A DNA stretch of 64,000 nt, taken from assembly GCF_029784155.1 (NCBI RefSeq), contig NC_073693.1:288458875-288522874 (forward strand), in the 5' to 3' direction. The notes under the pieces are model-generated. The model was not told where the DNA came from and did not search any database. It saw only the letters and a program-made list of their open reading frames with translations. This document shows, piece by piece, positions 47,516 through 58,612 of this stretch. Each line of letters opens with the position of its first letter. Positions within the stretch are counted from its first letter, which is position 1. The position numbers and the translations under genes were made by a program. This DNA is from Uranotaenia lowii (lineage: Eukaryota; Arthropoda; Insecta; Diptera; Culicidae).

Positions 47516-49855
47516 AAATTTATATTTTAAATATATAATGTTCATAGTTTCCGTTGAAAATTTTCGCGATTGAAGTTTCCAAAAATAAATATGTATGTTT
47601 ATTCTAAACTTTTATTAAAACGGTTTTGTATTAAGATAACGATCGAAAAACGAGTTTTGGAAAATTAAACGCAAAACAGGAAATGCTTCACTAAAATCGG
47701 CACATCTGATTTGGAGCAACACATTTTTTAAATGTTTTGATCTGTTTGCTGATGTTTTTTTTTGAATGAATTTTTTTATGAATGAATGTAAATATGTATG
47801 GGTGTGTAACGTTTATGAAGATGTTTTGATCGTAGAAGATGCTGAAAGAGCTTCTGGTCGGGGGGAAATCAAAGAGCATGAAGCACATTGAAAATTTTGC
47901 TCGAAAAAAAAGGAAGCTTCTCGGAGTACCTTCCTTTCTTCCTTCATGACTGATTGGGTTTCTACCGGATGTTGGCATGTTTTGAAAAGGTTGTTTTTCC
48001 ATCCATGAATATGAAAAGCATCAGTATCGATTAATGTTTTTTTTTCAATGTTTCGGATGGTTTCTTGTATGGCTTGTTTTGAAAGCTTCTAGAAAGATTG
48101 ATAAACATTTAACAAAAATTTTCAATTTACATTATTACTGCAAGAGTTGCTTGGAAAACTGATCCTTAAGGAAAATTTAAATTCAGAACCAAACAAACCG
48201 AAGAAGGTTATCTGAATGCTTCCTTTCCCATTTTTCTTCTCTTTTCCTGAGCACATATTTTTGCTTTTACGATCCCAAATAATCCCATCGATAATACGGT
48301 GTCCCAGAAGTGGAAGTTTTCCCGGAAACTTCCTAGCAACGGCCGAACTGATCTGAACTCAAACTCCCACCGTACCAATAATGTGCTGAGCTGAGTCAAA
48401 GGTTGTGGATGCTGATTTCCGGTTCCCGTCTTTCTTCTTCGGCAGTTTTTGTGTTGTTTTTGTTGTTGTCAGCTCTTGATTTTACTACCCCTATGGGTAA
48501 TCTGTAATATATATCGTCCGATGGAGCTTTCCGGTCCCTTACAGGAGATGGCCGACCCAGCTTGTTCCTTCTTGTTTGACTAATTTTGGATTCGATTTTT
48601 GGGTTCTTTTTTCAAGCTTGGTGAGATACTGTGAGCTTTGCAAATGGGACCCAGATAGTGTTAACGACTTTTTGAAAATGGCTGCCAAACTCCTGAAGGT
48701 ACAGCATATTTGGAAAGGGACAATATATGAAAATTTGCCAAGTTAAGAAAGATAATCTTTTCGGATAATCCATTCGGAAATTACAGTGACGTTGTGATAT
48801 TTTGTCTTATAATTAAAAAAAAATCACTACGTGCTTGTTTGCAACTTACTCCAAATACATACTGGGTAAATTTTCAAACAAATTCTATTCGATGAAGCGT
48901 ACTTTATCCAACCTTGAAATGCAGTTTCATCGAACCGTCCTTCTTGTTCAACTTACTTTATGGAAACCTGAAAAACAAACAGAGAAAAACATTCATTAGC
49001 ACAGATTGACATTGGCTGTAGAATTTGATCAAAATGGAAACCTTTTTTTCCCCACTCTCCTAGCCGACAGAAAAAGGCACCAGAATCCAAAGCTTAAAGT
49101 TCCCTAACAGAATATTTGATTCGACCTCTTTTCTACTTCCTGTCCTCAATCCAAAAAAGTCAAATGCTGCTCCCAGGAACAAGTGATGAGCAACAAATTG
49201 CCTCCATCATATTGGAGTTTTCCCCAAAAGCTTTGGCTGGTGGTGGTACTACATAATCTATGACCCGACCGCAATTTTGCCTGATTGCATCCCATCATCA
49301 ATGTTAAATCAGATTAAAAGTTTTCTGTTACCAGGCCACACCTCGGCACCCACAATGGTGCCACTTTTTCCCCCAGCCCTTCCTCTGAAGTAGCTCTTTC
49401 CAGACAGGGGGTGGAAAACGATGGAATAAATCGATTGCTTCCCCTCCCGATTTATTCTCGCAACCACCCACAATCCTCCCACCTGGGATAGAAACCCTGA
49501 AAATTGGGCGGGTTATTGTTGGAAAATCTGGAGTGCTTCCTTCCTCCATGCGAAACGAATAACTTCTTTCCGATACCTCCAATAAACAATTAATTCGATT
49601 GTCATATCGTTGTCACCATCATAGTAACGGTTTTGTCTGCTTTTTGGAACATCCATACATATCCTTATCTAACTTGAGTTGGATGTCTACATTGGGAATT
49701 TGGGAATATGTGCTACATAAAAGATAACGAAATTCTCATAAGATTTTTCTTCCCCTGGTTAACGAAGTTTGTTAGAAATTTTAACGTTGAGTGAAACATA
49801 GAGATACTCATAATAATTTCGGAACACAAATCAAACTTAATTCAGTAGGAGAACA
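47516..49855. other. Gene-free stretch
   Basis: AT-rich to about 48.1 kb, then a less AT-rich, repeat-poor patch to 49.8 kb. The open frames, including an 84-codon minus-strand frame at 49328-49582, have no recognisable domain. Confidence 0.5.
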
Positions 49856-50006
49856 AGTAATAAGACATAAGATATGAAACATATAACATAAGACATGAGA
49901 CATCCCAATAAACCAAAAGTTTTATAAGCAAGTATTTTGAAGGTTATTCAGCACTGCTTTTTTCAGAGTAGCATTCTACTCAGCTTAAAATTTATGTTAT
50001 TTTTCT

Positions 50007-50775
50007 TATAGACATAAGACATAAGACATAAGACATAAGACATAAGACATAAGACATAAGACATAAGACATAAGACATAAGACATAAGACATAAGACATA
50101 AGACATAAGACATAAGACATAAGACATAAGACATAAGACATAAGACATAAGACATAAGACATAAGACATAAGACATAAGACATAAGACATAAGACATAAG
50201 ACATAAGACATAAGACATAAGACATAAGACATAAGACATAAGACATAAGACATAAGACATAAGACATAAGACATAAGACATAAGACATAAGACATAAGAC
50301 ATAAGACATAAGACATAAGACATAAGACATAAGACATAAGACATAAGACATAAGACATAAGACATAAGACATAAGACATAAGACATAAGACATAAGACAT
50401 AAGACATAAGACATAAGACATAAGACATAAGACATAAGACATAAGACATAAGACATAAGACATAAGACATAAGACATAAGACATAAGACATAAGACATAA
50501 GACATAAGACATAAGACATAAGACATAAGACATAAGACATAAGACATAAGACATAAGACATAAGACATAAGACATAAGACATAAGACATAAGACATAAGA
50601 CATAATACATAATACATAAGACATAAGACAAAAGACATAAGACATAAGACATAAGACATAAAACATAAGACATAAGACATAAGACATAAGACATAAGACA
50701 TAAGACATAAGACATAAGACATAAGACATAAGACATAAGACATAAGACATAAGACATAAGACATAAGGCATAAGA
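50007..50775. repeat. 7-bp satellite, unit GACATAA
   Basis: About 770 bp, roughly 110 units. It is uniform except near the right end, where AATACATAATACATAAG, GACAAAAG and AAAACATAAG variants occur at 50605-50665. Degenerate units (AATAAGACATAAGATATG and similar) already appear at 49856-49905, before the array. Three units make seven codons without a stop in all minus-strand frames, so the long MSYVLCL-type open frames are artefacts. It directly abuts a truncated copy of repeat family A. Confidence 0.95.
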
Positions 50776-50788
50776 CAAAAGCCGATTT

Positions 50789-51110
50789 GAAGATCTTTTT
50801 TGTCATATTTAAATGTTTCTGACATGAAAAAAATTACAACTAAAATGTATATTCCAATACATAAATCGTAAGAGTGTAATATGAATTTCATACAAAAAAA
50901 TGATTTCAAAACAATGATACGCTCTCAAAATTTTTCAGATAATGTTTTCTGAAATGTTCATTATGGGTTCAATTGATCCCTAGAGATCAAAAAGGTTTTT
51001 TTTTTCTCTTTTAAATAGATCGTGATCATTGCTGATTATAAGTTAACGATTATTTATCCAATAACTGTTTTTATACAATGATTGTCTGGCAGAAAGGGCT
51101 GAAAAAATTG
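50789..51110 (+). repeat. Dispersed repeat family A, truncated copy
   Basis: GATTTGAAGATCTTTTTTGT, CAATTGATCCCTA and ATAGATCGTGATCATTGCTG follow the order of 31500-31830. The left end is cut off by the 7-bp satellite. Confidence 0.7.
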
Positions 51111-51437
51111 ATTTTCCCTTAACCCTCATCTGCATTAGAGTGTAAATTTGACACTATTGCAAGTTTGAATGCTTGCAACTTTTTTCAGAAGCTTCAAAAA
51201 ACAAAAATCTCTTCGGGGACCCTAATTTAATTGAAAAATTCTTTAATATTGCATCTACACTTTTTTTATGAACGAACCCTGGAAGCCTGGGCAAAAAACT
51301 CCCTTTTCCGGAATCAATACTGATGTTATGAACTCGCTAGGTACATCTTTGTACCTGAAAATAATAACATTTTGGTAGGTGATGGAAAGAATAAGAGAAA
51401 CATGAGCTATAAAAGAACGAAAGAACGTAAGCCGTGA

Positions 51438-51805
51438 ATTTTTCGAAAAAGATACAACGGCTCACCGGCAGGACTTGAACCTGCAAAATCCGATTCAGGA
51501 CATCAGCGCGTTAGCCAATTTCACCACGGTAAAAATGATGAAACCGGCCAACACGAGCAATCGAGCTCTGCCGATCAACTGCTGGACCTTCTATCGAAAA
51601 CACCATGTATATCCCGCATGTGATGTTTCCCGCTATTGATCTCTCTTGTTTCTCTAACCCCAACCATCTACTCGGGATTTGTTGGCTCGTATTGGCCGGT
51701 TTCATCATGTTCAATATGGTGAAATTGGCTAACGCGCCGTTGTACTGAAGCGGAGATTGCAGGTTCAAGTCCTGCTGGTGAGCCGTTGTATCTTTTTCGA
51801 AAAAT
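51438..51805. mobile_element. Palindrome of two facing tRNA-like arms
   Basis: The arms 51438-51558 and 51685-51805 are about 90 percent reverse complements around a 126-bp centre. Each arm carries a polymerase III B box in a perfect T-arm (right arm: GCAGG TTCAAGT CCTGC at 51759-51775) and an A-box-like GAAATTGGCTAACGCGCC (51721-51738). The acceptor stem is not closed, so these are not functional tRNA genes. The two units face outward at their 3' ends. Possibly two SINE monomers joined head to head, or a foldback element built from a tRNA. Confidence 0.7.
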
Positions 51806-51889
51806 CACCTACGAAAATGTTCCTTTTCCGGATTATGTGTTTCAATTTGGCACTCCAAAAGTAAAATCTATTTTAGTTGTTTGAATCGT

Positions 51890-53190
51890 TTTTGAAGGAT
51901 TTTGAGAATAATATGACAAATGTGATAAAAATATGAAAGAAAAAAAACGACAAAACCATGACAAAAATGTAAAAAAAAGGACAAATGACAGTAATAAGAC
52001 AATAAAATAAAAAAAAAAATCTGACAAAACTTCAAAACATTTACTTAATAATGACAAAAAAAAAATTACAATAATTACAAAACTAGAAAAATATTTGACA
52101 AGATAAATATTTGACAATATAATGGAAAATTTTACAAATGTGTTGAAATTATGACATCTATAATAACAAATGAATAATAGCTAAAATTTCAAAATTTTGC
52201 AATAAAATAACAGAAACCTGACAAAACTTTGACAACAGTATTGCAAATGTGATAAAAATATAACGAAGCAATAACAAAAAAAAACGAAAAAATGTAACAA
52301 AACTAAAAAACAAACTTCTGACAGAAAATTGACTAAGGTTTGCTACAGCTCTGTCAGATTTTTTGTCATTTCATTGTTATCTTTCGTCACAACTTTTTCA
52401 TTTGCTTGTAATTTTTTTTTCATATTTTTTTGGTTCGATTAAAGTTGTTTCAACATCTTCTCTTCACATTGAAAAACTTATCCGGTACAACTATGTTCAA
52501 TGATTACTCTTGGATTTGAATTAACGCACATCGGCCCAGGAGGCAACTGACTTGCCAACTGAGCTACACATATCACAAGCCCATAGTTTTGTCTTAATTT
52601 TGTCGTTATCTCGTCACATTTTTATTATATTTGTTTTAATTTTGAACATATTTTTCATTATTTTTTTTCGGATTTATGTCATATTTTGTTGAACTTTTGT
52701 AATTTTACTGTCGTATTTGTCTTTTTTTACGAATATTTGTCAGAATTATGTAATTTTTTTTTTATCTCATTCTTCATATATTTTTTAAATTTTTGTCATT
52801 ATTTTGTCATATATTGTCAGCACTTTGTCATATCAAAGCCCATTTGTGTAATTTTTTTTATTTTAATGTTAAATTTTTGCCATGTTTTACTACCTTTGTC
52901 ATAATTTTTTCATAGTTTTATCAAATATATGATTTTTGGGGTCATATTGTAAATTTTTTGTTAATTTTATGTCATATTTGAAAATTTGTTGTCAACTACT
53001 TGTCCTTTTTTTAGTTCGATTGTTTTTGCCTTTTTATTGTCAAATTTTGATCATGGTTTTTTCACATTAGTTATAGTTTTTTATATTTTTGCCACAAGTT
53101 TGTTATATGTATTTTTGTTTTTATTTTGAATATTTCTTTCATTGTTTTTTCAGATTTGAAAAAAAAGGTAAATTTTTGTCAGTCTTTCTT
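51890..53190. repeat. Low-complexity tract that switches strand at its centre
   Basis: From 51890 to about 52340 the plus strand is rich in TGACAAA and ATGACAAAA. From about 52360 to 53190 it is rich in TTTGTCATA and TTTTGTCA, that is, the same motif on the other strand. The motif is close to the AATTTTGTC unit of the 9-bp satellite. A SINE copy sits in the right half. Open frames here are low complexity. Confidence 0.7.
52440..52585 (-). mobile_element. tRNA-derived SINE, minus-strand copy
   Basis: Read on the minus strand it has the A box TAGCTCAGTTGG and then GTCAGTTGCCTCCTGGGCC and the tail GTTGTACCGGATAAG, in the order of the SINE at 11068. Its B box is degenerate. Confidence 0.6.
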
Positions 53191-53204
53191 CATCTAACTT
53201 TTGA

Positions 53205-53395
53205 GCCCATTCACGCCCTATCCATATAGTAAGGGTTTCATGAGCTATTCAGTCACTTCCAGCATTTTTAAGTTTAGCGGTAGCCGACAAATTGGATTTC
53301 AAGATGGTGTCAGACAACTTTTATTCGTTCAGTCCTTACCCTATATATACAAAATGTGAGGGTTTCATGCCACCAGTGGTTCAGTTTTCAAAAAA
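53205..53395 (+). repeat. Single unit of the 1-660 repeat
   Basis: TTTAGCGGTAGCCG, GGATTTCAAGATGGTGTCAG and GTGAGGGTTTCATGC follow the order of the tandem unit at 1-660. The left half of the palindromic core has decayed. Confidence 0.65.
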
Positions 53396-53750
53396 CTGGC
53401 AAAAAGTCTGTTTTCATCATTTTTTAGCTCTGAAACCTTTTAAAATTATTCAATAATCTTAATTTCACTAAAATTTAAATATTATTTTCATATTTTCTTT
53501 GAAATTTCTTTTTTATTGTTATTCTTGTAAGAATTTAAAACATAATAAATATCTCAGTTAGTAAATTCTTGTAATAAAATTTTCCAACAGATTGCTGTTA
53601 AACCTCTCACATCGTTCATTGAATCTAAAATTATCCCAAAATTACAATACATATTAAATAAAACCAAAACAGATTGACATGATAACGCTCTGGTCTCGAT
53701 CACTTTTTTCCGGTTTTTTATTTATTAACGTGAAATTAGAAATTTTATGA

Positions 53751-54727
53751 TAAAGCTTAGTTCTTTTAGAAATGGGACACTTTCATTTGCTAATAGCTCG
53801 TTAACTAGTTATTGGATATTAAAAATTTTAACAGCATTTTGTTGCCTGTAAAAAGTACTATTCGACCTATTTTTTTCAAAATTTAAAATTTACGCGTTTT
53901 TGAGATATGTACGATGCAAGAGAAAAAGAAAAAAATAATTTTGCCCAGTTTCCTATAAAATTCGTCATTATCAAATTGATAGCTGACAAAACCGTTGATT
54001 ATTCAAAGAATTACTGAGTTTTTGTGGTGGATAAGTATGCAAACACTGTCAATAATGTCCACAAAGTTCAAATCAAGCATTGGAGTGAAGCAGATGATCG
54101 GCAACAACGGTTAAGGATCATCAAGGAATGCAAGTCTCATACCAGCATTTTTAATTTTCAATAAACGAAAAACTAAGGGTAGATCGCTGAAATGTCCAAA
54201 ACAATTTTCTCCGATAAGCTGAAAGTGTTGCCTAATGATGACTCATTGAAATCCAACCTCAAACAACCATTTTTTGATAGTTCCAAAGCTCTTAAGCTGT
54301 AAAACCGGTACCGAAAAAAAAAAACGTTTTAAAAATGTGGTCAAAAATAATCAAATTTGTTCATTTCGAAACAACTGTATCCACTAGAATGCTTCCAGTT
54401 TCCAGTTTCCAGGGAAGTATTGGACCAAAAAGTATCAGAAATTGAAGAAGGAAGGTGAAGCCACCTAAAATATAGATTTTAAGAAGTATAAGTTGGAGAA
54501 ACTGATCAATACCATGACTGAAAAAAGTGTGCGCCGGCCAATGGGAGATACCAAGAATAAAGTAGAAATTTCTTTAACAAAAAACGGTAAATATTTTTTT
54601 TCAAATTTTTTCATGAAAGATCATAACATTGCCTTCTTTTTCTTCATAGAAAGTATTTCGTTCAAACGAATGGTTTTTGAGATACAGGCATTCGAAACTG
54701 TCCCATTTCTAAAAGAACTAAGCTTTA
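53751..54727 (+). mobile_element. Degraded Tc1/mariner-type transposon
   Basis: The ends AAGCTTAGTTCTTTTAGAAA, continuing TGGGACA, are inverted repeats flanked by TA (53751-53752, 54726-54727). The 977-bp interior holds fragments that look like transposase, for example MSKTIFSDKLKVLPNDDSLK from 54192 and, near 54400-54560, a lysine-rich stretch followed by EKLINTMTEKSVRRPMGDTK. Those resemble the C-terminal part of mariner transposases in character. Stops and frameshifts break the frame. The family below Tc1/mariner is not resolved. Confidence 0.65.
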
Positions 54728-54940
54728 GATGAGAATTATTTAACATTTTCGCCACTGCTGATCAAAATTTTGAAAACAAGGTATGTAAGTTTTTTTCTTC
54801 AATAATCATTTATATCTATGGTTGTTTTAACACAAAATAATAAATTTACATTTTAAACGAGAAAAAAAAACTTTGTGCTTCATATTTTTATAATTTTTCA
54901 ATTAAACTGTTAACTTTTAATTTTTATTTTTTATTTCATA
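54728..54940. other. Short gene-free stretch
   Basis: AT-rich spacer between the mariner relic and the Helitron. Confidence 0.5.
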
Positions 54941-56880
54941 CTAGCTGACCCGGTGTGCTTTGCTACACTTTTCAAAATCAAATGATATTTTCAAAAAAAT
55001 ATTCAAATTTTTATTTTTTTATTCGCATTATTTTAAATCAAATTAGGTATAACATAATTTATAAGCAACCGCTATAAAATGAGAGCTGCAGCTGGAGTTT
55101 CAAATTGCAACACAAACTTTTTTTTGGAAATTTTTATTTGAAACGGCTCATACCTTCAGGTTTTAAGGGGGCCAAACTCGTTTTTTGTTTTTACAATATT
55201 TTGCTTAGCTTAACACTTTTATTTTAAAGAAAAAGAAGATAGGAAAGGGAAATATAAAAATAAAAAGAATTATAGACGACGATCGATAGGCAAAGCTAAC
55301 TTAAATAAATATTCCAAATCTTGCTCTATAAATTTGTGTTAAGGATCTGATAATTTGAATCTGTCTGGACGGTCTCAAATTAATCGAACGCAAACAATGT
55401 AACTTATAAAATATGGTTGTTTTTTGCTTGATATGTTGTTTCCATTTGTTGGCTTCATAAGCACAAATTGAGAACTTATGCTAACACTATTGTATTGGGC
55501 TCACCTCCCTCTTCCTATGTACCTACTCACTGAAAGGAGGATGGTGTGTCAGATAATCATAGAATCATACCAAAATGATTTTCCATGTTAAGTTTTGTCC
55601 ATTTCTCGGATTTTGTAGAAAAAAAAGTTAAATGAAAGCCTCCTTTCCTTCCTAGATTCCCAACTCTATCATCCTACTGCAAGAAAGAAATTGTTTCACA
55701 TAGAAAAAGTATTTTTCGTACTCAAATACTTTTTGATGCCAAATTTGGTTTCATTTGCTCGAGAAATTCTCAAGTTATGCAAAAAAAAATAATATGGAAG
55801 CTCCCCTTTCCCTCTTTATATCTTTCCGCTGAAAAAAGGTGGGGCTTCAATTTATGATAGAAACATTTCCCGCATCCAAATACCCTCATATGCCAAATAT
55901 GGTTCAATTTGCTTGATCAACTCTCCAGTTATGCTGAAAATTATAAGGGAGACCTTTCCTCCTCCTTTTCATTCACCTCTTTGAAGGAGTGAGGGATATC
56001 AAATATTCATAGAAGCATTTCTCGAACCCAAATATCGTTCCATGGCAAATTTGATTCCATTTGCTGTTGTAGTTTTTGAGTTATGCTGAAAAAATTGTAT
56101 GAAACTCCCCTCCCTCTTTCCTTTCTCCCCGCTGGAAGAAGGAAGGGGTCTCAAACAATCATTAGAACATATATCCCGTTCCCAAATACCCGCCCATGCC
56201 AAATTTGGTTCCATTTGCTTAATTAGTTTCTGAGTTGTGTAAAAAATTATAAAAGAGGCCCCTCTCCCCTTATTTCTCCCTACTGGAAAGAGGGATGGGT
56301 CTCAAATAATCATAGAAATATTTTTCGTATCCAAATACCCTCCCATGCCAAATTTGGCTCCATTTGCTTTATTTGTTTTTGAGTTATGTTAAAAAATATG
56401 AAAGAGGCCCCCTCCCCCGTTCTACTGGAAAGAGGGAGGGGTCTCACATAATCATTGAAATATTTTTCGTATCCAAATACCTTCCCGTGTCAAATTTGGT
56501 TCCAATATCTTGATTAGTTTTCAAGTTATATGAAAAATTTTAAGGTAACCCCCCTCCCCCCTTCCTATCACACCACTGAGAGGAGGGTGGGGTGAAAGAA
56601 ATATTTCTCGTACCCAAATACCACCCCATGCCAATTTTGATACCATTTGCTTGATGGGTGCTCGAGTTATGCAAAAAATTGTCTTTTGTTTGGGAGGCCC
56701 CTCCCTCCCTTATTGAGAGAGGGAGGGGTCTCAAACCATAATAGGAACCTTCCCTGCCTCCAATACCCCCACCTGCCAAGTTTCACGCAAATCGGTTCAG
56801 TAGTTTCCGAGTCTATAGGGAACAGACAGACATACAGACAGACAGACAGACAGACAGAAATTCATTTTTATATATATAGA
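54941..56880 (-). mobile_element. Non-autonomous Helitron, minus strand
   Basis: Read on the minus strand it begins TCTATATATATAAAAATGAA at 56880 and ends GGTCAGCTAG at 54941, followed by T. Both ends match the Helitron at 34668. The interior differs: it consists largely of about 150-bp tandem repeats instead of the CpG-rich blocks. No Rep/helicase frame. Confidence 0.78.
55730..56790 (-). repeat. Tandem repeats of about 150 bp inside the Helitron
   Basis: About eight imperfect units. On the plus strand each has CATGCCAAATTTGGTTCCAT or a variant (near 55740, 55892, 56044, 56197, 56347, 56490, 56630 and 56775), followed by TTGAGTTATG, a C-rich CCCCTCCCTC stretch, a G-rich GGAGGGGTCTC stretch and CGTATCCAAATACC. 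The spacing falls from about 152 to 140 bp along the array. The last unit overlaps the Helitron end sequence CGGTTCAGTAGTTTCCGAG. Confidence 0.8.
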
Positions 56881-57074
56881 ATTCATATTTTTGAAATAGT
56901 ACCATAACAGTTTCTAACCATTTTTCAAGTTTCAATTGGTTCTCGTTGATTTTGAACAGCAAGAAAGGTTCTTATTTGATTAATAATAAGAAGAATATTT
57001 GAGAAACCGTAATTTAATTATGTTTTGGGAGTTATTCCTAATTGAAAAAATAACACAGAAATGCCTACTGATAG

Positions 57075-57494
57075 CTATGTGGTTTATCTATAGGTGGGGA
57101 CAATCGAAAACATAAGTGTTAGTTCGTTGTATCCATACAGTTGTTTATGAACGATTGTGACGTAACGCGACGCCATCATGAAGTCGAGTATTAGGCGTCC
57201 AAATGTAGCCATAGAAACTTATTAGGAGGAATGTTTGGGACGCAAATAAATTTGTTTATTATTTTGAACTCATAGCGTCGCCGTACTGTGCGTCAGGAAA
57301 AAAAGAATAAATAAAAGGGTGCTTTGATTGTGATTTTTTAAATAACACGAAACGTTGCATGCCGTCGATGAACTGCGACTCTAACGTCGAGACGCATATG
57401 AACGATTGTGACGTAGCAATCAAAACATTGAAAAAACTGATTTTCATACTCGTGCAAGGGTATTCTTGTCCTCACCTATAGATAAACCACATGG
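57075..57494. mobile_element. Miniature element with 9-bp target duplication
   Basis: 420 bp with inverted ends ATGTGGTTTATCTATAGGTG, continuing GGACAA on the left and with one fewer G on the right. TACTGATAG flanks both sides exactly (57066-57074, 57495-57503). Internal direct repeats ATGAACGATTGTGACGTA occur near 57147 and 57398. A 9-bp duplication suggests a Mutator-like origin; that is inference. No transposase frame. Confidence 0.8.
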
Positions 57495-57503
57495 TACTGA
57501 TAG

Positions 57504-58612
57504 TGCTTCAAAATATGAAAAAGATATTTTATGGATGAATTTTTGAGAAAAAATCAACCTAGGGATCCAATCAAACATCAATTCAGTTCGTGATTCGGAA
57601 CGTTATTGGCTTAGAAGTCAAATATGAAGAATAAAGTGGTTCCACTCCTTTGACGTCGATCTCCAAAAATGGCAAAGAAAGGCAGCCCAATTTGCAATAT
57701 TTTGTAGTCCAGAAATGTGGTAATTTATCCAACGAAAAATTAGAGTAGAGTTTTATTTTTATCTCTAGTCGAAGTTAAAAAAATTCGAAATATTTATCGT
57801 TTTTTGCAACTAGAATCAATATGAAAAATTTCAACTTTATTCTAAAACACAAATTTTTATTAGATAAGGCGTAAAATATGCGATGCCTTTAGAAATATAA
57901 AAATAATTGCAAAGCAAAATATACTCGCGATTTAAATACTTATTTGTTCTTCAAAGTAAGCAAATCTTATAACTATCATTTTCATGGTTTGATGAAGCCT
58001 AAAAATGCTGGAACACGATGAAATATTAGGATAGATAATTACTTATGAGCACTTAAAAAATCGACTTTCTACCAGCTTTTCTGGGTTTTGGACTACTGTG
58101 CACCGGTCGTTTATAGCCAGTTCTAAATTGTTTCCATTGCAAAAGACTGAAACCGTGTTATTTGCGAAAACCGAGCAAACCATTCGAGGAATTGTGATTG
58201 TAAAAAAATCAATAAACTTTTGAGAAATGAAGTTTGCAAAAATATCATTTGAGATGAAAAGTACCCGAGAGAATATTTTTAGTATAGGTCCGGATGGACT
58301 GGAACGAATTCGAGCAATCAGGCTGGTTCGCAGTTCGTTTCACGCTCTGTGTCTGTGTATTCGACCTTAGAGTTTTCAATGTATATCGTGTAATCTAATG
58401 TTTCACTTATTCGAGGTGGTCCTTCTCCCGACTAACTCCGATAAGCGAGGTATATCATTCTTAAGACTCTAGGTCAAAGAAGATTGATTTTAAAATATAA
58501 AAAACTGAACTTTTTTCAAACTGAATCACTCAGGAAAGACAACGATGTAGAGACTACGCATTTAACTTTCGTGGTCTATTTTTGGGTTTAATTCTTACAA
58601 GAATTGAACCAA
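57504..58612. other. Gene-free stretch
   Basis: AT-rich, with a less AT-rich patch at 58270-58480. No gene or element recognised. Confidence 0.5.

Noticed and set aside
45655..50775. CRISPR-like array
   Set aside because: Short head-to-tail units without spacers in eukaryotic DNA; ordinary satellites.
50007..50775. Telomeric repeat
   Set aside because: GACATAA differs from the known insect TTAGG telomere unit, and the array is internal and flanked by ordinary dispersed repeats.
49963..50909. Three overlapping minus-strand frames of 266 to 305 codons rich in MSYVLCL
   Set aside because: By-product of the 7-bp satellite, where three units equal seven stop-free codons in all three frames.
51438..51805. 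Functional tRNA genes
   Set aside because: The T-arm and boxes are good, but the acceptor stem does not close and no clear anticodon arm is seen.
51302..51832. CCTTTTCCGGA on both sides of the tRNA-like palindrome as a target duplication
   Set aside because: The left copy lies well outside the arm (over 120 bp), so the match may be chance; not used to set boundaries.
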